In this document: one piece after another, positions 6,824 to 13,984 of the stretch
How positions within the stretch are numbered: the stretch's first letter is position 1
How the letters are laid out: each line of letters begins with the position of its first letter
Assembly: GCA_945889015.1 (NCBI GenBank)
Contig: CAMDBL010000015.1
Span: 1 to 36,527 of the forward strand
Length of the DNA stretch: 36,527 nt
Reading direction: 5' to 3'
From: Devosia equisanguinis
GTDB taxonomy: Bacteria; Pseudomonadota; Alphaproteobacteria; Rhizobiales; Hyphomicrobiaceae
Notes under the pieces: model-generated
Databases searched by the model: none
What the model was told of the DNA's origin: nothing
The model's input: the letters and a program-made list of their open reading frames with translations, nothing else
Made by a program: the position numbers and the translations under genes

Positions 6824-8473
6824 TCACTTCTTTTTTTCCGGCGGCTTGCCGCCCCCGAAGCCTGGAAGGCCCGGAAGCTTGAAACCGCCGAGACCGGGGA
6901 GACCGCCACCGCCGAGACCTGGAAGTCCCGGAAGCCGCGGCGCCGATGTCGTGGCCGGAGCAGGTGCGGGGGCACCAGTCTTCGGCAATCCTTTGGGAAG
7001 CGCGTTCTTGAGCTGATCGCGCAGCTCGGGCGGGAGCTGCTCGATGGCCTTGGGATCGAGGCGGGCGAGTTCGGCCTGCATCTTCTCCATCTCGGCCGCG
7101 CTCGGCATGCCGCCGCCGCCCATGCCACCCATGCCGGGCATGCCCATTGCGCCGGCCATCTTGGCCATCATGCCGGGCTTCTTGCCCATCATCTTCATCA
7201 TGTCCGCCATCTGGCGGTGCATCTTCAGGAGGCGGTTGATCTCCTCGACCTTGGTGCCGGAGCCGGCCGCGATCCGGCGCTTGCGCTTGGCGTCGAGGAT
7301 CTTTGGCAGGCGCCGCTCCTTCGGAGTCATCGACGAGATGATTGCGCGCTGGCGCTTCAAGTCCTTGTCGAGACCGGCCTCGTTGATCTGCGACTTGATC
7401 TTGCCGACGCCGGGCAGCATGCCGAGCACGCCGCCCATGCCGCCGAGCTTCTCCATCTGTTTCAGCTGCTCGGACAGGTCCTCGAGATCGAACTCGCCCT
7501 TCTTCATCTTGGCGGCGATCTTCATCGCCTTGTCGGCATCGATCGTCTGCGCCGCCTTCTCGACGAGGCTGACGACGTCGCCCATGCCGAGGATGCGGCC
7601 GGCAATGCGGGAGGGGTCGAACTCCTCGAGCGCGTCCCACTTCTCGCCGACGCCGATCAGCTTGATCGGCTTGCCGGTGACCGCGCGCATCGACAGCGCC
7701 GCACCGCCGCGGCCGTCGCCGTCGACGCGCGTCAGAACGTTGCCGGTGATGCCGACGCGCCCGTGGAAGGCCTTGGCCGTATTGACCGCGTCCTGGCCGG
7801 TGAGGGCGTCGACGACGAGCAGAACCTCGTGCGGGTTGATCGCGGCCTTGACGTCGGCCGCCTCCGCCATGAGCTCCTCGTCGACCGTGGTGCGGCCGGC
7901 AGTGTCGAAGATCACGACGTCGTAGCCGCCGAGGCGGGCGGCATCATAGGCGCGGCGCGCGATCTGGATCGGGGTCTGCCCAGCGACGATCGGCAGCGTG
8001 TCGACCTTAGTCTGCTCGCCCAGAACGCGCAGCTGCTCCTGCGCTGCCGGGCGCCGCGTGTCGAGCGACGCCATCAGGACTTTCTTGCGGTCGCGGTTGG
8101 TCAGCCGGTAGCCGATCTTGGCGGTCGTCGTGGTCTTGCCCGAGCCCTGCAAACCGACCATCAAAATTCCGATCGGCGGCGCCGCGTGCAGGTCGATCGG
8201 ATCGGCGGTCGAACCGAGCATATGCACCAGCTCGTCGTGCACGATCTTGACCACCATCTGGCCCGGCTTGACCGATCGCACCACCTCGGCGCCGACCGCC
8301 TTGGTCCTGACCGCCTCGACGAACGCCTTGACCACGTCGAGCGCCACGTCGGCCTCGAGCAGCGCCCGGCGCACCTCTCGCATCGCCTCGGCCACGTCGC
8401 TCTCGGTCAGCGCACCGCGGCCGGTGAGCTTATCGAGGACGCCGGACAGGCGATCGGTCAGGGACTGGAACAT
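6824..8473 (-). CDS. ffh: Signal recognition particle protein Ffh
   Basis: SRP54-type GTPase that binds 4.5S RNA and nascent signal sequences and delivers ribosomes to FtsY. 549 aa, longer than the usual 450-500 because of a Gly/Pro/Leu-rich tail. N domain residues 1-95; G1 GLQGSGKTT at 107-115; DTAGR at 190-194; TRVDGD at 248-253, where many bacteria have TKLDGD. The M domain, from about 320, contains the Met-rich stretch ADMMKMMGKKPGMMAKMAG. The tail consists of repeated LPGLPGLGGGG-like units. The start has GAGGAATCGC just before the ATG. It leads the rpsP-pyrF-trmD group. Its receptor ftsY is at 23488. Confidence 0.97.
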   Translation of the reverse strand: MFQSLTDRLSGVLDKLTGRGALTESDVAEAMREVRRALLEADVALDVVKAFVEAVRTKAVGAEVVRSVKPGQMVVKIVHDELVHMLGSTADPIDLHAAPPIGILMVGLQGSGKTTTTAKIGYRLTNRDRKKVLMASLDTRRPAAQEQLRVLGEQTKVDTLPIVAGQTPIQIARRAYDAARLGGYDVVIFDTAGRTTVDEELMAEAADVKAAINPHEVLLVVDALTGQDAVNTAKAFHGRVGITGNVLTRVDGDGRGGAALSMRAVTGKPIKLIGVGEKWDALEEFDPSRIAGRILGMGDVVSLVEKAAQTIDADKAMKIAAKMKKGEFDLEDLSEQLKQMEKLGGMGGVLGMLPGVGKIKSQINEAGLDKDLKRQRAIISSMTPKERRLPKILDAKRKRRIAAGSGTKVEEINRLLKMHRQMADMMKMMGKKPGMMAKMAGAMGMPGMGGMGGGGMPSAAEMEKMQAELARLDPKAIEQLPPELRDQLKNALPKGLPKTGAPAPAPATTSAPRLPGLPGLGGGGLPGLGGFKLPGLPGFGGGKPPEKKK

Positions 8474-8495
8474 TGCGATTCCTCGAAGAGGTCAG

Positions 8496-8513
8496 ACCCC
8501 TCGCTCGAGGGGT
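8496..8513. promoter_or_regulatory. Palindrome in ffh leader
   Basis: ACCCCTCG-CT-CGAGGGGT is a perfect 8-bp-arm palindrome 23 bp upstream of the ffh start. GGTCAG (8490-8495) and CTGACC (8546-8551) form an additional inverted pair around it. The position suits an operator or a 5'-leader hairpin; no regulator is known for it. Confidence 0.3.
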
Positions 8514-8566
8514 GCGATCTCGTTTCCAACGCTTGGGCGAGAGGACTGACCCCGGCCCGTCGATGC

Positions 8567-9211
8567 CTACGCCCCCGGCACCTTCATCGATTCCCACTCG
8601 AGCATGACGTTGTCCTGGTAGGGCTTGCGCTCGGCCAGGCGCGCGTACCAGGCCTCGACGTGCGGCAGCATCGGGCGCTCGATCGGCATCGTGAAGTAGC
8701 GATACATGAGCGAACCGACGATGACGTCGGCGAAAGTCAGCTCCTGGCCGGCGATGAACGAGCGGCCGTCGAGGTGCGCGTCGAGCATCGTCAGCCGCTC
8801 GCCGGCGCGCTTCGCCTTGGCGGCGAGATCGGCGGGGTTGCGATCCTTGGCCGGCACCCGAATGAGCTGGGCGAACAGGCCCGGGATCAGCTCGGGATAG
8901 ACCGTGGTCATCGACCAGTCGGTCCACTGGTCGGCGACGGCGAGTTGCTTGGCATCGGCCGGCGCCATTTTGCCCTTGCCGTAGACATTGGCGAGATAGC
9001 GCACGATCGCGCTCGATTCCCACATGACGAAGCCGTTATCGTCGATCGCAGGGACCAGCCGGTTCGGGTTCATCTTGCTGTATTCGGGCGTGTCGGTCTT
9101 GCCGAACGGCCCACCCACCTGCGGGTTCTCGAACGCGATGCCGAGCTCGGCCGCGGCCCACAGCACTTTCTGCACGTTGATGGACGACTTGCGTCCCCAG
9201 ATCTTGAGCAT
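8567..9211 (-). CDS. Glutathione S-transferase family protein (copy 1)
   Basis: 214-aa GST with an N-terminal thioredoxin-like domain (MLKIWGRKSSINVQKVLW, with Ser near the active-site place) and an all-helical C-terminal domain. The glutathione gamma-glutamyl motif is WESSAIVRYL, preceded by the cis-Pro strand RLVPAIDD. The C-terminal domain has the conserved FADVIVGSLMYRY. The ATG is preceded by AGAAGGG. It is a tandem paralogue of the next gene upstream: same length and similar throughout, roughly half the residues identical by eye. The substrate is unknown. It probably belongs to the large GST expansion typical of soil alphaproteobacteria. Confidence 0.9.
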   Translation of the reverse strand: MLKIWGRKSSINVQKVLWAAAELGIAFENPQVGGPFGKTDTPEYSKMNPNRLVPAIDDNGFVMWESSAIVRYLANVYGKGKMAPADAKQLAVADQWTDWSMTTVYPELIPGLFAQLIRVPAKDRNPADLAAKAKRAGERLTMLDAHLDGRSFIAGQELTFADVIVGSLMYRYFTMPIERPMLPHVEAWYARLAERKPYQDNVMLEWESMKVPGA

Positions 9212-9242
9212 GTTGAACCCTTCTAGGTCGGAGCGAGCGCGG

Positions 9243-9294
9243 CGCGCGAGGTCCGAGGTTTTTTGCTGTTTGCCTTGCTGTCGGACCTCGCGCG
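9243..9294. repeat. 14-bp perfect inverted repeat between the GST genes
   Basis: CGCGCGAGGTCCGA (9243-9256) and TCGGACCTCGCGCG (9281-9294) are perfect inverted copies separated by 24 bp with a T-rich centre. It occupies most of the 128-bp space between the two GST genes. On the minus strand no U-tract follows the stem, so it may be an attenuator, an RNA-processing hairpin or a transposon-derived repeat. Confidence 0.65.
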
Positions 9295-9339
9295 ACGATC
9301 CTTAGGATGATCGCACTCGTTCCGGCACAGCCGGTCAAC

Positions 9340-9984
9340 TCACGCTCCCGCCACCTTCATTCCCGAGAAATCGATCATCACGTGGGTCTGATAAGCGGAC
9401 CGAGCGGTGAGGCGCTGATACCAGGATTGCACGTTGGGTAGTCGCGGCCGCTCGATGCCGAGATTGAAGTAACGGTACATATAGGTGCCAACCAGTACAT
9501 CCGCGAAGCTGAATGTGTCGCCCAGCAGGAACGCCTTGCCCTCGAGCTGTGCGTCCAGAATGGCGAGATTGGCGCCGATCCGCCTCGCTGCGGCGGCGAT
9601 GCCGGCGGCGTCGCGCTCGGCCTTCGCCTTCAGGATCATACCGACGAAGCAGGTCAGGATGAGATCGTGGTAGAGCGTGGTGATGGCCCAGTCGGACCAT
9701 TGATCGGCCCGCGCGAAGCTCAACCGCCCCGCAGGCGCGAGGCTGCCGCGGCCGTACGTCTCGGCCAGGTAGCGTACGATGGCGTTCGACTCCCACAGCA
9801 GGAAGCCGTCGTCGTCGAGCACGGGAATCCGCTTGTTGGGGTTCATGCGGATGAATTCCGGCGTGTCGAGCTTGCCGAAGTGGCCGCCGATGTCGATCCG
9901 CTCGTGCGGCAGACCAAGCTCGGCCAGCGTCCACATCACCTTCTGCACGTTGATCGAAGTCGCGCGTCCCCAGACCTTCAGCAT
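9340..9984 (-). CDS. Glutathione S-transferase family protein (copy 2)
   Basis: 214-aa GST, tandem paralogue of copy 1. The N-terminal domain starts MLKVWGRATSINVQKVMW; cis-Pro strand RIPVLDDDG, gamma-glutamyl motif WESNAIVRYL, and helical-domain signature FADVLVGTYMYRY. The ATG at 9984 is set by GGGAGGGG directly upstream; the longer open frame to 10221 is not supported by homology. It is transcribed toward copy 1 and may share its transcript across the 14-bp inverted repeat. The substrate is unknown. Confidence 0.9.
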   Translation of the reverse strand: MLKVWGRATSINVQKVMWTLAELGLPHERIDIGGHFGKLDTPEFIRMNPNKRIPVLDDDGFLLWESNAIVRYLAETYGRGSLAPAGRLSFARADQWSDWAITTLYHDLILTCFVGMILKAKAERDAAGIAAAARRIGANLAILDAQLEGKAFLLGDTFSFADVLVGTYMYRYFNLGIERPRLPNVQSWYQRLTARSAYQTHVMIDFSGMKVAGA

Positions 9985-10597
9985 CCCACCCCTCCCGTTT
10001 TCGACAACATCCCGTCGCCGCTCGCGCGAGCGGTCCCGCCAGCATAGAGCCGACGGCGGACGGTCGCGACGGGGACGTCGATCCGTCTCGCTGAGAGGGC
10101 GCTGGTCGGGCGGCGCGGCAAGAGTGTCCTCGTGGTCGATGGCCAAAAACGGGTTCCGACCAGCCGGCAAGCACGAAAGCGCCCGCGGGCGACACTCGCC
10201 GGCGGACGTTGACCACCGCACCTCCCGGCCCTTGTCTGGACCCGAGGTCCTGAACGGCCATGTGTGCAGTAGCGGCTCGTGCTTGACGGGCCGTTTGTAA
10301 GGGTCGCACCATCGGCCAAGGGGCGGCCGCTGTCAACCGGCAGTTGGTGGCAGGTGCTGCCCGGGCCCGAGATCTCGAAATGCGCCGGCCTCCAAGTGCT
10401 GGGTGCGACCGAAGCCGACGCGAGGCGCGTGCGGTCCGAATTGACTTCACCCGCCGTCCCTGCCTATAAGCTGCCCACTTCGCAGGACAGCTCGTCGACT
10501 GCGCGCGCTCCGGCGCGAGCGGTCGGCTTGTGTATTTGCCAGAATTTCGGGCCACCGCCGGTGGCTGTCGCAGTATCGTACGTCAGGGAGAGACCCC
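9985..10597. other. Long intergenic region before rpmH
   Basis: 613 bp with no convincing gene. The open frames that cross it have no recognisable protein pattern and look like GC-driven shadows. It holds divergent control regions for the GST pair (minus strand) and for rpmH (plus strand); the rpmH promoter is listed separately. No tRNA-like or other RNA structure was recognised. Confidence 0.6.
10441..10470 (+). promoter_or_regulatory. Sigma-70 promoter of rpmH-rnpA
   Basis: TTGACT (10441-10446), 18-bp spacer, TATAAG (10465-10470). This is the best housekeeping-type promoter seen in the window and is about 128 bp before the rpmH start, which leaves a long leader. A strong promoter is expected for a ribosomal protein gene. 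Confidence 0.7.
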
Positions 10598-10732
10598 GTG
10601 AAACGGACTTATCAGCCGAGCCGCCTGGTGCGTAAGCGTCGCCACGGCTTCCGCGCGCGCATGCAGACCAAGGGTGGCGTCCGTGTCATCACCCGCCGCC
10701 GGGCCAAGGGCCGTAAGCGCCTGTCGGCCTGA
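10598..10732 (+). CDS. rpmH: 50S ribosomal protein L34
   Basis: 44-aa, very basic protein of the large subunit. It reads [20 protein letters not shown], then [20 protein letters not shown], then RLSA, matching the L34 pattern throughout. It starts with GTG (10598-10600), preceded by GGGAG (10586-10590). It is followed by rnpA, the classic order, with an unusually wide 131-nt gap. Confidence 0.97.
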   Translation: MKRTYQPSRLVRKRRHGFRARMQTKGGVRVITRRRAKGRKRLSA

Positions 10733-10863
10733 GGTCGGCGGCACGGGGCGGCGGCTTGAAGTCGGCTGTTTGACCGTCGTGCGGATCAGGCTTGCGAAGG
10801 CGTTCTCGGCGTGACGAAACGGCTGAATGCGGCGTAAGACCTCGATAGCCGGGCTCGATCTTC

Positions 10864-11256
10864 ATGGTTGCAACGCTGAGGCGCCGGTCGGAGTTCTTGC
10901 GGGTGCGGGGCGGCGGCCGCTGGGCCGGTGCGGCGTTCGTGCTGGAAGGCAAGCCGCGACCGGAGACGGCGCCGGTCGAAAGAGAGCCGGGATCGGAGCC
11001 GCGCTTCGGGTTCACTGTCACAAAGCAGATGGGCAACGCCGTCGTGCGCAACCGGATGCGGCGTCGTTTGCGGGAAGCGGTACGGCTCACGCTCGCCGGA
11101 CATGCCCGGCCCGACTACGACTACGTGTTGATCGGCCGTGGGGCGGCTCTCGATCGCGACTTTCAAGCGCTGACGCGGGATCTCGAGGCGGCTTTCGCCC
11201 GTGTGCACCAGCCTCAGCGGGTCAAGACTCGGGCGCCTGAGACGAAAGCACCCTGA
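10864..11256 (+). CDS. rnpA: Ribonuclease P protein component
   Basis: Protein subunit of RNase P, which removes tRNA 5' leaders together with the RnpB RNA. 130 aa. The N-terminus VATLRRRSEFLRVRGGGRW has the LxxxxEF pattern, and the RNR motif lies in GFTVTKQMGNAVVRNRMRRR followed by LREAVR. An in-frame TAG lies just upstream, so the ATG at 10864 is the first usable start; no Shine-Dalgarno is evident. It lies between rpmH and yidC. yidD, often found here, is not present in the 103-nt gap after it. Confidence 0.93.
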   Translation: MVATLRRRSEFLRVRGGGRWAGAAFVLEGKPRPETAPVEREPGSEPRFGFTVTKQMGNAVVRNRMRRRLREAVRLTLAGHARPDYDYVLIGRGAALDRDFQALTRDLEAAFARVHQPQRVKTRAPETKAP

Positions 11257-11359
11257 GACGCCGTTCGCACTTTCCTCGGCGGTGAAACTGAGCCATGGAA
11301 AGGCGCCGGTCGAACAGGCCGAGATCCGGCCAATCCCAACAGGCGAGCCGAGTGGACTG

Positions 11360-13234
11360 ATGCAGACGCAGCCCGACAACCAGAAGAATCTCCTGCTCGC
11401 CATCCTGCTGTCGATGGGCATCCTCGTCGGCTGGCAGTATTTCTACGCCGGCCCCAAGCTCAAGGACGAGCAGGAGCGCCAGCGGGTCCTGAAGGAGAAG
11501 GATCTCGCGACCAAGGGCGCCACTGGACCAGCAACGACGACCGGAACTCCCTCGGTGCCGGGCGCGCCGAGCGTACCTGGCGGGACTCCAGGGGCAGCTC
11601 CGGCCACATCCGGGGTATCAGGCGCACTGTCGCGCCAGGAAGCATTGAAGCTCAACCCGCGGACTCTGGTCGAAACGCCGACGCTCAACGGCTCGATCTC
11701 TCTCAAGGGCGGCCGCATCGACGACCTGACGCTGACAAAGTACCACGAGACGGTCGACCCCAAGAGCCCGCAGATCGTGCTGCTGTCCCCGCTCGAGGGG
11801 CAGAAAGGCTATTTCGCCGAGTATGGATGGCTCAATCCTCCGGGAGCGGCTCATAAGCTGCCGAACTCCGACACGGTCTGGACGCTCGAGAGAGGCCAGA
11901 AGCTGACGCCGGCAGCGCCGGTGACCCTCGCCTGGGACAATGGCGGCGGTCTCGTCTTCCGCCGCACGATCTCGGTCGACGACAACTACATGTTCAAGAT
12001 CGCGGACGAGGTCGAGAACAAGACGGGCGCCGAAATTGCATTGTCGAGCTATGCCCGCCTCTATCGCTTCGGCACACCCCATACCGAAGGCTACTACATT
12101 CAGCACGAGGGGCTCGTCGGGATCGCGGGCGAGGACGGCCTCAAGGAGTTCACCTACGCGGACGCGCAGAAAGAGGCTGCCAAGGACGGGTTCCGCAAGG
12201 CGTTCGAGAACAAGACCGGCGGCTGGCTCGGCATGACCGACAAGTATTGGTCAGCCGTTCTCATTCCGCCGCAGCAAGCCAGCTCGACGACCACCTACAA
12301 TGCGGCGAAGGCCACAGGCGACCGCAAAGAGCTGTTCTTCGTCGACTACGCGCTGCTGCCGGTCAAGGCCGCGGCCGGCCAGAAGGCCTCGGTCGAAGCC
12401 AACCTGTTCGCTGGCGCCAAGCAGGTGTCGCTGATCGAGAGCTACGGCGATGCGCTGAAGATCACCAAGTTCAACTACATGATCGACTGGGGATGGTTCT
12501 ATTTCATCACCATCCCGATGTTCCACCTGATCAACTGGCTCTACCAGCTTATCGGCAACTTCGGCCTCGCCATCCTCGCCGTGACCGTGATCGTCAAGGC
12601 CGCCTTCTTCCCGCTCGCCAACAAGGCGTACGAGTCGATGGCGAAGATGAAGAAGCTGCAGCCGGACATGGAGCGCATCCGCGGCCAGTACAAGGACGAC
12701 AAGGCAGCGCAGCAGAAGGCGCTGATGGAGCTTTACGCCAAGCAGAAGATCAACCCGCTCGCGGGCTGCTTGCCGATCCTGCTTCAGATCCCGGTGTTCT
12801 TCGCGCTCTACAAGACGCTGTTCATCACCTTGGACATGAGGCACGCGCCGTTCTTCGGCTGGATCAAGGACCTGTCCGCGCCCGATCCGACCTCGTTCTC
12901 CAACATTTTTGGACTGCTGCCCTACGCGCCGTTGGAGCCTTATCTGCTCGGCTTCACGCTCGGCGTCTGGCCGATCATCATGGGCATCACGATGTGGCTG
13001 CAGATGCAGCTCAATCCGCAGCAGCCCGACCCGACCCAGCAGATGATCTTCAACTGGATGCCGGTGATGTTCACGTTCATGCTCGGCGGTTTCGCCTCGG
13101 GCCTCGTGATCTACTGGGCGTGGAACAACCTGCTGTCGCTGATCCAGCAGTACTACATCATGAAGAAGCAGGGCACCGAGGTGCCGCTGGTCGACAACTT
13201 GAAACGTATATTCGGCGGCAAGAAGAAAGATTGA
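11360..13234 (+). CDS. yidC: Membrane protein insertase YidC
   Basis: 624-aa inner-membrane insertase that works alone or with SecYEG. TM1 at about residues 11-28 (LLLAILLSMGILVGWQYF), then a Pro/Gly/Thr-rich linker, then the large periplasmic P1 beta domain to about residue 370. The C-terminal conserved region begins WGWFYFITIPMFHLINWLY and includes VKAAFFPLANKAYESMAKMK, NPLAGCLPILLQIPVFFALY and the last helix GLVIYWAWNNLLSLIQQY, ending in a Lys-rich tail. The hydrophilic-groove residue is Lys (VKAAFFPL) rather than the Arg of E. coli. The ATG at 11360 precedes MQTQPDNQKNLLLA, the usual start; the longer open frame upstream overlaps rnpA and is rejected. Confidence 0.97.
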   Translation: MQTQPDNQKNLLLAILLSMGILVGWQYFYAGPKLKDEQERQRVLKEKDLATKGATGPATTTGTPSVPGAPSVPGGTPGAAPATSGVSGALSRQEALKLNPRTLVETPTLNGSISLKGGRIDDLTLTKYHETVDPKSPQIVLLSPLEGQKGYFAEYGWLNPPGAAHKLPNSDTVWTLERGQKLTPAAPVTLAWDNGGGLVFRRTISVDDNYMFKIADEVENKTGAEIALSSYARLYRFGTPHTEGYYIQHEGLVGIAGEDGLKEFTYADAQKEAAKDGFRKAFENKTGGWLGMTDKYWSAVLIPPQQASSTTTYNAAKATGDRKELFFVDYALLPVKAAAGQKASVEANLFAGAKQVSLIESYGDALKITKFNYMIDWGWFYFITIPMFHLINWLYQLIGNFGLAILAVTVIVKAAFFPLANKAYESMAKMKKLQPDMERIRGQYKDDKAAQQKALMELYAKQKINPLAGCLPILLQIPVFFALYKTLFITLDMRHAPFFGWIKDLSAPDPTSFSNIFGLLPYAPLEPYLLGFTLGVWPIIMGITMWLQMQLNPQQPDPTQQMIFNWMPVMFTFMLGGFASGLVIYWAWNNLLSLIQQYYIMKKQGTEVPLVDNLKRIFGGKKKD

Positions 13235-13270
13235 CGGGCGGAGCGGCGCGCTGCTCCTGCTCGCTCTCGC

Positions 13271-13288
13271 GCCGGGATTTTTCCCGGC
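13271..13288. terminator. Short hairpin between yidC and engB
   Basis: GCCGGGA (13271-13277) and TCCCGGC (13282-13288) form a 7-bp perfect stem with a TTTT loop, 36 nt after the yidC stop and 30 nt before engB. No U-tract follows it, so it is more likely an mRNA stability or attenuation stem than a full terminator. Confidence 0.35.
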
Positions 13289-13318
13289 CGAGCCCCATCG
13301 TGAGCGCGGAGACCGGTC

Positions 13319-13972
13319 ATGCCGATCACATTCGATGCCGATGAGATCGCTGCCGGCACAGCCCTCTTCGCGCAGCGCTGGACGTTCCAGAAGGGCGTCG
13401 TGGCGATGGAGCACCTACCGTACTCCGACCGTCCGGAGATCGCGTTCGCGGGCCGTTCCAACGTCGGAAAATCAAGCCTGATCAATGCGCTGGCGTTGCA
13501 TGGCGGACTTGCGCGGACATCCAACACGCCCGGCCGCACGCAAGAGCTCAACTTCTTCACCACCCAGGACCACGCGTTCTACCTGGTCGACATGCCGGGC
13601 TACGGTTTCGCGGAGGCGCCTAAGACGAAGGTCGACGCCTGGACTGGACTGATCAAGGACTACCTGCGCGGCCGCCAGGCGCTGGCGCGGGTGATGCTGC
13701 TGATCGACGGCCGGCACGGCGTGAAGAAGGTCGATCTCGGCATCATGCAGCTCATGACCGATGCCGCCGTGCCGTTCCAGGTGGTGCTGACCAAGTCCGA
13801 CAAGATCAACGCGCACGAGTTGGCCGCGCTGATCGCGGGGACCGAGCAGACGTTGAAAAAGCACCCTGCGGCGCTGCCCGAGGTGCTGGCGACGTCGTCC
13901 GCCAAGGGCTTCGGCCTCGACGATGTGCGCGCGAGCGTCGCCAAGCTCGTTGCCGAGCTGCGCCACCGCTGA
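13319..13972 (+). CDS. engB: Ribosome biogenesis GTPase EngB (YihA/YsxC)
   Basis: Essential TrmE-Era-EngA-YihA-type GTPase needed for 50S assembly. 217 aa. G1 GRSNVGKSS at 45-53, G2 Thr in [11 protein letters not shown]3 DMPGYG at 91-96, G4 TKSDK at about 158-162, and a G5-like ATSSAKG. The ATG follows GGAG (13308-13311). It sits between yidC and argB, the standard alphaproteobacterial order, but is separated from argB by the opposing Clp-N gene. Confidence 0.96.
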   Translation: MPITFDADEIAAGTALFAQRWTFQKGVVAMEHLPYSDRPEIAFAGRSNVGKSSLINALALHGGLARTSNTPGRTQELNFFTTQDHAFYLVDMPGYGFAEAPKTKVDAWTGLIKDYLRGRQALARVMLLIDGRHGVKKVDLGIMQLMTDAAVPFQVVLTKSDKINAHELAALIAGTEQTLKKHPAALPEVLATSSAKGFGLDDVRASVAKLVAELRHR

Positions 13973-13984
13973 CGGCGCACGTCC

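Noticed and set aside
7217-9226. 669-codon plus-strand frame opposite ffh and the first GST
   Set aside because: It is antisense to two strongly recognised genes, has the His/Asp/Arg/Leu-rich composition of a high-GC shadow frame, and shows no family pattern.
10279-10635. 118-codon frame upstream of and overlapping rpmH
   Set aside because: It crosses the rpmH promoter and start in a different frame, has no ribosome-binding site and no recognisable protein pattern.
11257-11359. yidD between rnpA and yidC
   Set aside because: The gap is only 103 nt and contains no YidD-like sequence.
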